From Paramoeba atlantica (taxonomy: Eukaryota; Discosea): a stretch of 64,000 nt of DNA. The DNA lies in the NCBI GenBank assembly GCA_977017575.1, contig CDRNVI010000029.1:372001-436000 (forward strand), in the 5' to 3' direction. The notes beneath the pieces were generated by a model, which was not told the origin of the DNA, made no database searches, and saw nothing but the letters and a program-made list of their open reading frames with translations. Positions within the stretch are counted from its first letter, which is position 1; each line of letters opens with the position of its first letter. Shown piece by piece: positions 60,846 to 64,000 of this stretch. The translations under genes were made by a program, and so were the position numbers.

Positions 60846-61050
60846 TCACGTTACAGGTCCTCTAGGGTCGTTATCTTGTCGGAAGATAACCTTTGGGGGA
60901 TCTAGACCCATAGTTTCGATGGAGGGGGAAGGATTCTCTTCAAGAATCTCGACGTACTGATCGGCATTCAGGTTCGACGCTCCAAAAGTCGAGATCCTCG
61001 CACGGAAATTTTGTCTGATACAAGTAAAATACAAGGTGATCTCCTTCCTT
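60846..61050 (-). mobile_element. short relic of a Tc1-like transposase
   Basis: The minus strand encodes NLNADQYVEILEENPSPSIE then MGLDPPKVIFRQDNDPRG, which matches the stretch before and through the second catalytic Asp of Tc1-like transposases (NA..Y..IL...FQQDNDPKH). Only about 60-70 codons are left, with no inverted repeats visible. Confidence 0.55.
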
Positions 61051-61099
61051 GAGACATTGAAGGGGATCAGCAGACAATGTGCCTTGCCCCTTCTGAGAC

Positions 61100-61955
61100 T
61101 CTGCGGAAGCCCCAGATGGAACTTCATTGTGAGGACGCACGAGCCTCCTGTAACCAAAAGGGCCAACGACCAGGTGGATAAGGGCGTCATGGCATGTGCC
61201 GAGGTCCTGCTCGGGGGCATGGGTTCCTTGGGGAAAACGCCGTTTACTAATAACCTCTTTACGGCAGATTTCCTAGGGACCATCCCCTTCGTGCACAAGG
61301 CTCAGGACATGCAGGTGAAGGCGAAAAGCGCACGTCAAGGCATACCACCTGGCATTTCTGTCAAAGATCTGCGTCGCAACCTTTGTGCGGCAGCCCTGGG
61401 GAACGCCCCGACGGCAACCCAATTGGTCTGCATGCGTCAGATCCAGAAAGTGCACTCCACCAAACCACTTCCCGGAAAGCCGGATGTTTACGTGTGTACT
61501 TTCCGTGGGGCCGACGAACCGATTCGTTGTCGTGCTACAATTAGTAAGTTCATGTCATACCTTACTACACGCTCCAAGGTCACACTTTGGTGTTGATTTG
61601 GACTGACATGGCAGATAACATGACCACGGGACAGATCGCTCGAAACCGTGGCGTTCCGCAGAAAACTGTTTCTCGACTTCTACACCACTTGGGGGAAGCG
61701 GCAATTTACTGTGAAGAGAACACGACGTACAATTTTTTCCGAGTTCAGGTCGATGAAACTTTCATTGGAAAACGTAAGTGGATGAGTGCCCTGCCGAACA
61801 TGCCGGAGTACTACATGCGGGACCCGCAGTGGGAGACTGCGGCCCGCCTCCGGTACATGGTCGCCCCGACCTCGGAACCTGAGCTCCAGTACGTGTGCGG
61901 TACAACCATCAGCAATGGGGAGTTTCCAGCTGGGACGGAAGATCGTCCTGATTGA
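61100..61955 (+). pseudogene. probable transposase relic (ISXO2/Merlin-like)
   Basis: In one frame (about 61100-61596) is a 150-residue stretch I do not recognise, including RTHEPPVTKRANDQVDKGV and the PTATQLVCMRQIQKVHSTKP region. In another frame (61611-61955) MTTGQIARNRGVPQKTVSRL is a helix-turn-helix and FRVQVDETFIGKRKW resembles the first catalytic Asp segment of ISXO2/Merlin-type transposases (VDE-x-x-x-GKRK). It is broken by frame changes and lacks the later catalytic residues. GC content is higher than in the surroundings. Assignment is tentative. Confidence 0.35.
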
Positions 61956-61978
61956 CGTCACATCTGTGAACAGGAGGT

Positions 61979-62045
61979 GCGGGCGCAGTTGGTAGACGGT
62001 GGGCCTTACAACCTGCAAGTTGTTGGTTCGATTCCCGCTATAGAC
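61979..62045 (+). other. tRNA-Val-like relic or SINE head
   Basis: GGGCGCAGTTGGTAGA fits the RNA polymerase III A box and GGTTCGATTCC is an exact B box. Between them an anticodon-like loop reads CTTACAA, which would give anticodon TAC (Val), with a partial 5-pair stem. The 5' and 3' ends do not form an acceptor stem, so it is not a working tRNA. The sequence sits in transposon debris, so a SINE head or a decayed tRNA is most likely. Confidence 0.4.
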
Positions 62046-64000
62046 AAAACTCGCAACCTGGCGGCCTCACTACAAAGGGAAAGCGATCAGGAGTGCCTTC
62101 AAGGCCCACACCCAACCCCGCTCCCCTGGAGGACCCAGAACCGCCGAGCTGAACCAGGCTGCAGCGCAGCCGCTAAATTGCGAGCTGCTTACGTAAAGGA
62201 TGCTTGAGGCACAGCCTACACGCCACTGTGTCAGACCAGTCACCACATGAGAAGGGGCTGGAGCGAACGCTCATGTGCGGAGCGCATACCTTCTTTTTTG
62301 GAAGAAGCATATCTGTAACCTCGTATCATACCGGGGGGTATGGCATCGTGACCCAGGGTCGATAGCATACCCTCCCACCCCCGGTTTTTCAGGCAGAGAG
62401 GGCGTGATGTCGACTTCTTGTTCGAGGCTCAAAAGAGGTTTCAGATGGTAAAAGAGATTTAATAGAAAAGTAATGACAAGCGGCACCAAATAAGGTAAAG
62501 AGTGTTTTAACTAATTCAGTCTACTTTGCCTACATGCAATCATCCTAGCGGCCGAGCCTTTGAGCCCTCTCAAATAATGCCAAAAAAATTCTACACGAAT
62601 GTACACGGATTACCACACAGCTCAAGTTTGAAAAAAAACTTTTATGAATTATAAAATATTTACAACCAAGAAAATTATAAGAGTCGAAAAATCACCCGTT
62701 TGTAAAAATGTATAAGCGGGGGTGTAAAATAAGTTTTAGTCGCTTCGTTAAGCGCGGTGGTTGTTGACAACATACAAGTCACTCATGCTGTGCGTTGATA
62801 ACGGCCTCCGTGTTTAACGATGGACTAAAAACGAAAAATTGGCTTCAAAAGCGGAACGAACAGGAAGGATTTGAAAAAAGAAGAAAATATTTAGAGCAGA
62901 TGCAATTGATTGCAGGAAATGTAATTGATTGCTACAGTAAAATTGATTCCTAGCTTTGGGCTGGCCAAGTTTTATTACTGTGAACCCTTTTAATAGAGAC
63001 CCCCTTTTAATAGAAACAAAATTTTGGGGGAAGTTGTTGGGAATTGCTTTGGCGAAAGTAGAGAAGAAAAAGTGGAATGTTGCTTAAAATGTGAGGAAAA
63101 ATACTTAGAATTCACCTAACGTTCAATAGTCTCCACCATTCACCGCATCCGTGGAATCTCTTGTGAAATTAAAAGGAATTCAATATTGTACAAAATAAGA
63201 ACCGGGGAGCGAAACATTATGAAAACCTGATCAATCGTTCTATGGGCGGCAGTTGCAGATATCGCGGTTTTAACGCAAGAGGGGGGGATAATAATGACGC
63301 GGAGGCCATAACACATAGTAAAGCAGAAGCTATGGAACGCGTTTCCTTTCGTCTCCTCTTACAAAAACTATCGTTATGGATATGATTCGAGAGCACACTT
63401 GTCTCGCATCTTCGAACGCCCTCGAAGAGATACATTCGCGTTTTCGAAAAATGTATTACGGGTGTGGCGGCGTTGGGGAAGAACTCAGTTGCCCCTGTAG
63501 ACGTTGATATCGCATTACACGCTGGGCAGAAAAACTGTATCGTCAAAATACAGTTCGACGCTACAGATTTGCAATATTCGGTGATGAGACTGCTGTTTTC
63601 GTCAATGGAGAAGTACAGGGCCATACGCTTGCACCGATCCCATGCGCCCAACCCAAAAGTAAGGATACCAACCCTAAGGAAATTGTAACAGCTTTCTTGG
63701 CTGGTATTTATGATTTTGGGATGGACGAGGTGTACCCCTGCCTCCAACAGTAACTTTTGAGCATGGTGCCAAGTCTCGTGAAACATCAACGATTTACACA
63801 GATACAGTATGTTGCGTCTCGCCCCTACCATGAAAGGGATTTATATCGACGTTAGCCGATCTGGTTGGGTCAAAGACGACGTGTACCCTCGCATTTTAAA
63901 AAACCATCTTCCTCTTAAAGGGGGTTAAGTTTGTCAATTTTCCTTTTCTATTCACTTTGTTCAACACGGCGGTTGTTTTCAGCGCGAAGCTATGCTATTA
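62046..64000. other. right-edge region: transposon debris, no confident gene
   Basis: 62046-62260 could be the body of the tRNA-like element. At about 62985-63030 the repeated phrase CTTTTAATAGA with ACCCCC resembles the terminal repeat style of pogo/Tc1 elements. At 63580-63745 a + strand frame reads DETAVFVNGEVQGHTLAPIP then EIVTAFLAGIYDFGMDEVYP, a protein-like stretch of about 55 codons that I cannot assign. A 204-codon minus-strand ORF (63217-63831) overlaps it and shows no recognisable features. I cannot support a gene here. Confidence 0.35.

Noticed and set aside
63217-63831. 204-codon minus-strand ORF at the right edge
   Set aside because: No domain, Cys/Ser-rich random-looking translation, and overlaps a more protein-like + strand stretch.

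Overview
The window looks like nuclear DNA of a non-trypanosomatid kinetoplastid (Euglenozoa). The strongest single clue is the ATP synthase gamma subunit at 56193-57086, whose N-terminus (MSGKLRLYKDKLDGYKRFYS) and internal motifs read like the trypanosomatid protein. Supporting clues are: 23 host genes all on the + strand with no convincing intron (a directional gene cluster), short polypyrimidine tracts plus AG just upstream of many start codons (trans-splice acceptor style), a myristoylated PI-PLC, and a spliced-leader-like sequence (core CAGTTTCTGTAC...TTG) found twice. Trypanosomatids are not known to me to carry Tc1/mariner, hAT or pogo-like DNA transposons, so a basal kinetoplastid (for example a Perkinsela-like lineage) is more plausible; I cannot settle the genus.

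Layout. 1-357: 5' end of a LINE on the minus strand, running off the left edge. 708-~1640: truncated Tc1/mariner. 1679-11779: six host genes (zinc-ribbon protein, eIF3c, mitochondrial FtsH-type AAA protease, proteasome Rpn3, a membrane coiled-coil protein, an organellar helical-repeat protein). ~11852-16560: a nearly full-length but broken endonuclease-type (RLE) LINE. 16955-19093: degenerate DEAD-box-like protein. 19131-24284: Tc1 element split by a hAT element (19892-23673). 24668-25216: unknown gene. 25317-26826: Tc1/mariner with ~100 bp inverted repeats. 27636-29791: zinc-finger protein and Trm5. 29884-37188: pogo-like element containing a DIRS/VIPER-like tyrosine-recombinase retroelement and a 124-bp minisatellite. 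37340-60103: thirteen host genes (cytochrome b5 reductase, twin CX9C protein, DUF3592-like protein, helical-repeat protein, a 1905-residue protein, RING protein, AAMP/Sqt1-like WD protein, Rsa3-like small protein, NOT2, unknown 475-aa protein, CMC2, ATP synthase gamma, PI-PLC), with a small MITE at 55761-56018. 60846-64000: transposon debris and a tRNA-like relic.

How the genes relate: the host genes are housekeeping genes for translation, ribosome assembly, mRNA decay, proteolysis and mitochondrial biogenesis. They share transcription direction rather than function, as expected of polycistronic units. The transposons sit between genes without flipping direction.

Most unusual signals: (1) two diverged LINEs on opposite strands share an identical 25-nt spliced-leader-like sequence immediately upstream of their ORFs; (2) four GC-rich islands, each over a different gene, switch from strongly C-rich to strongly G-rich on the coding strand; (3) a PI-PLC with a PDZ domain between its X and Y halves and an altered active site.
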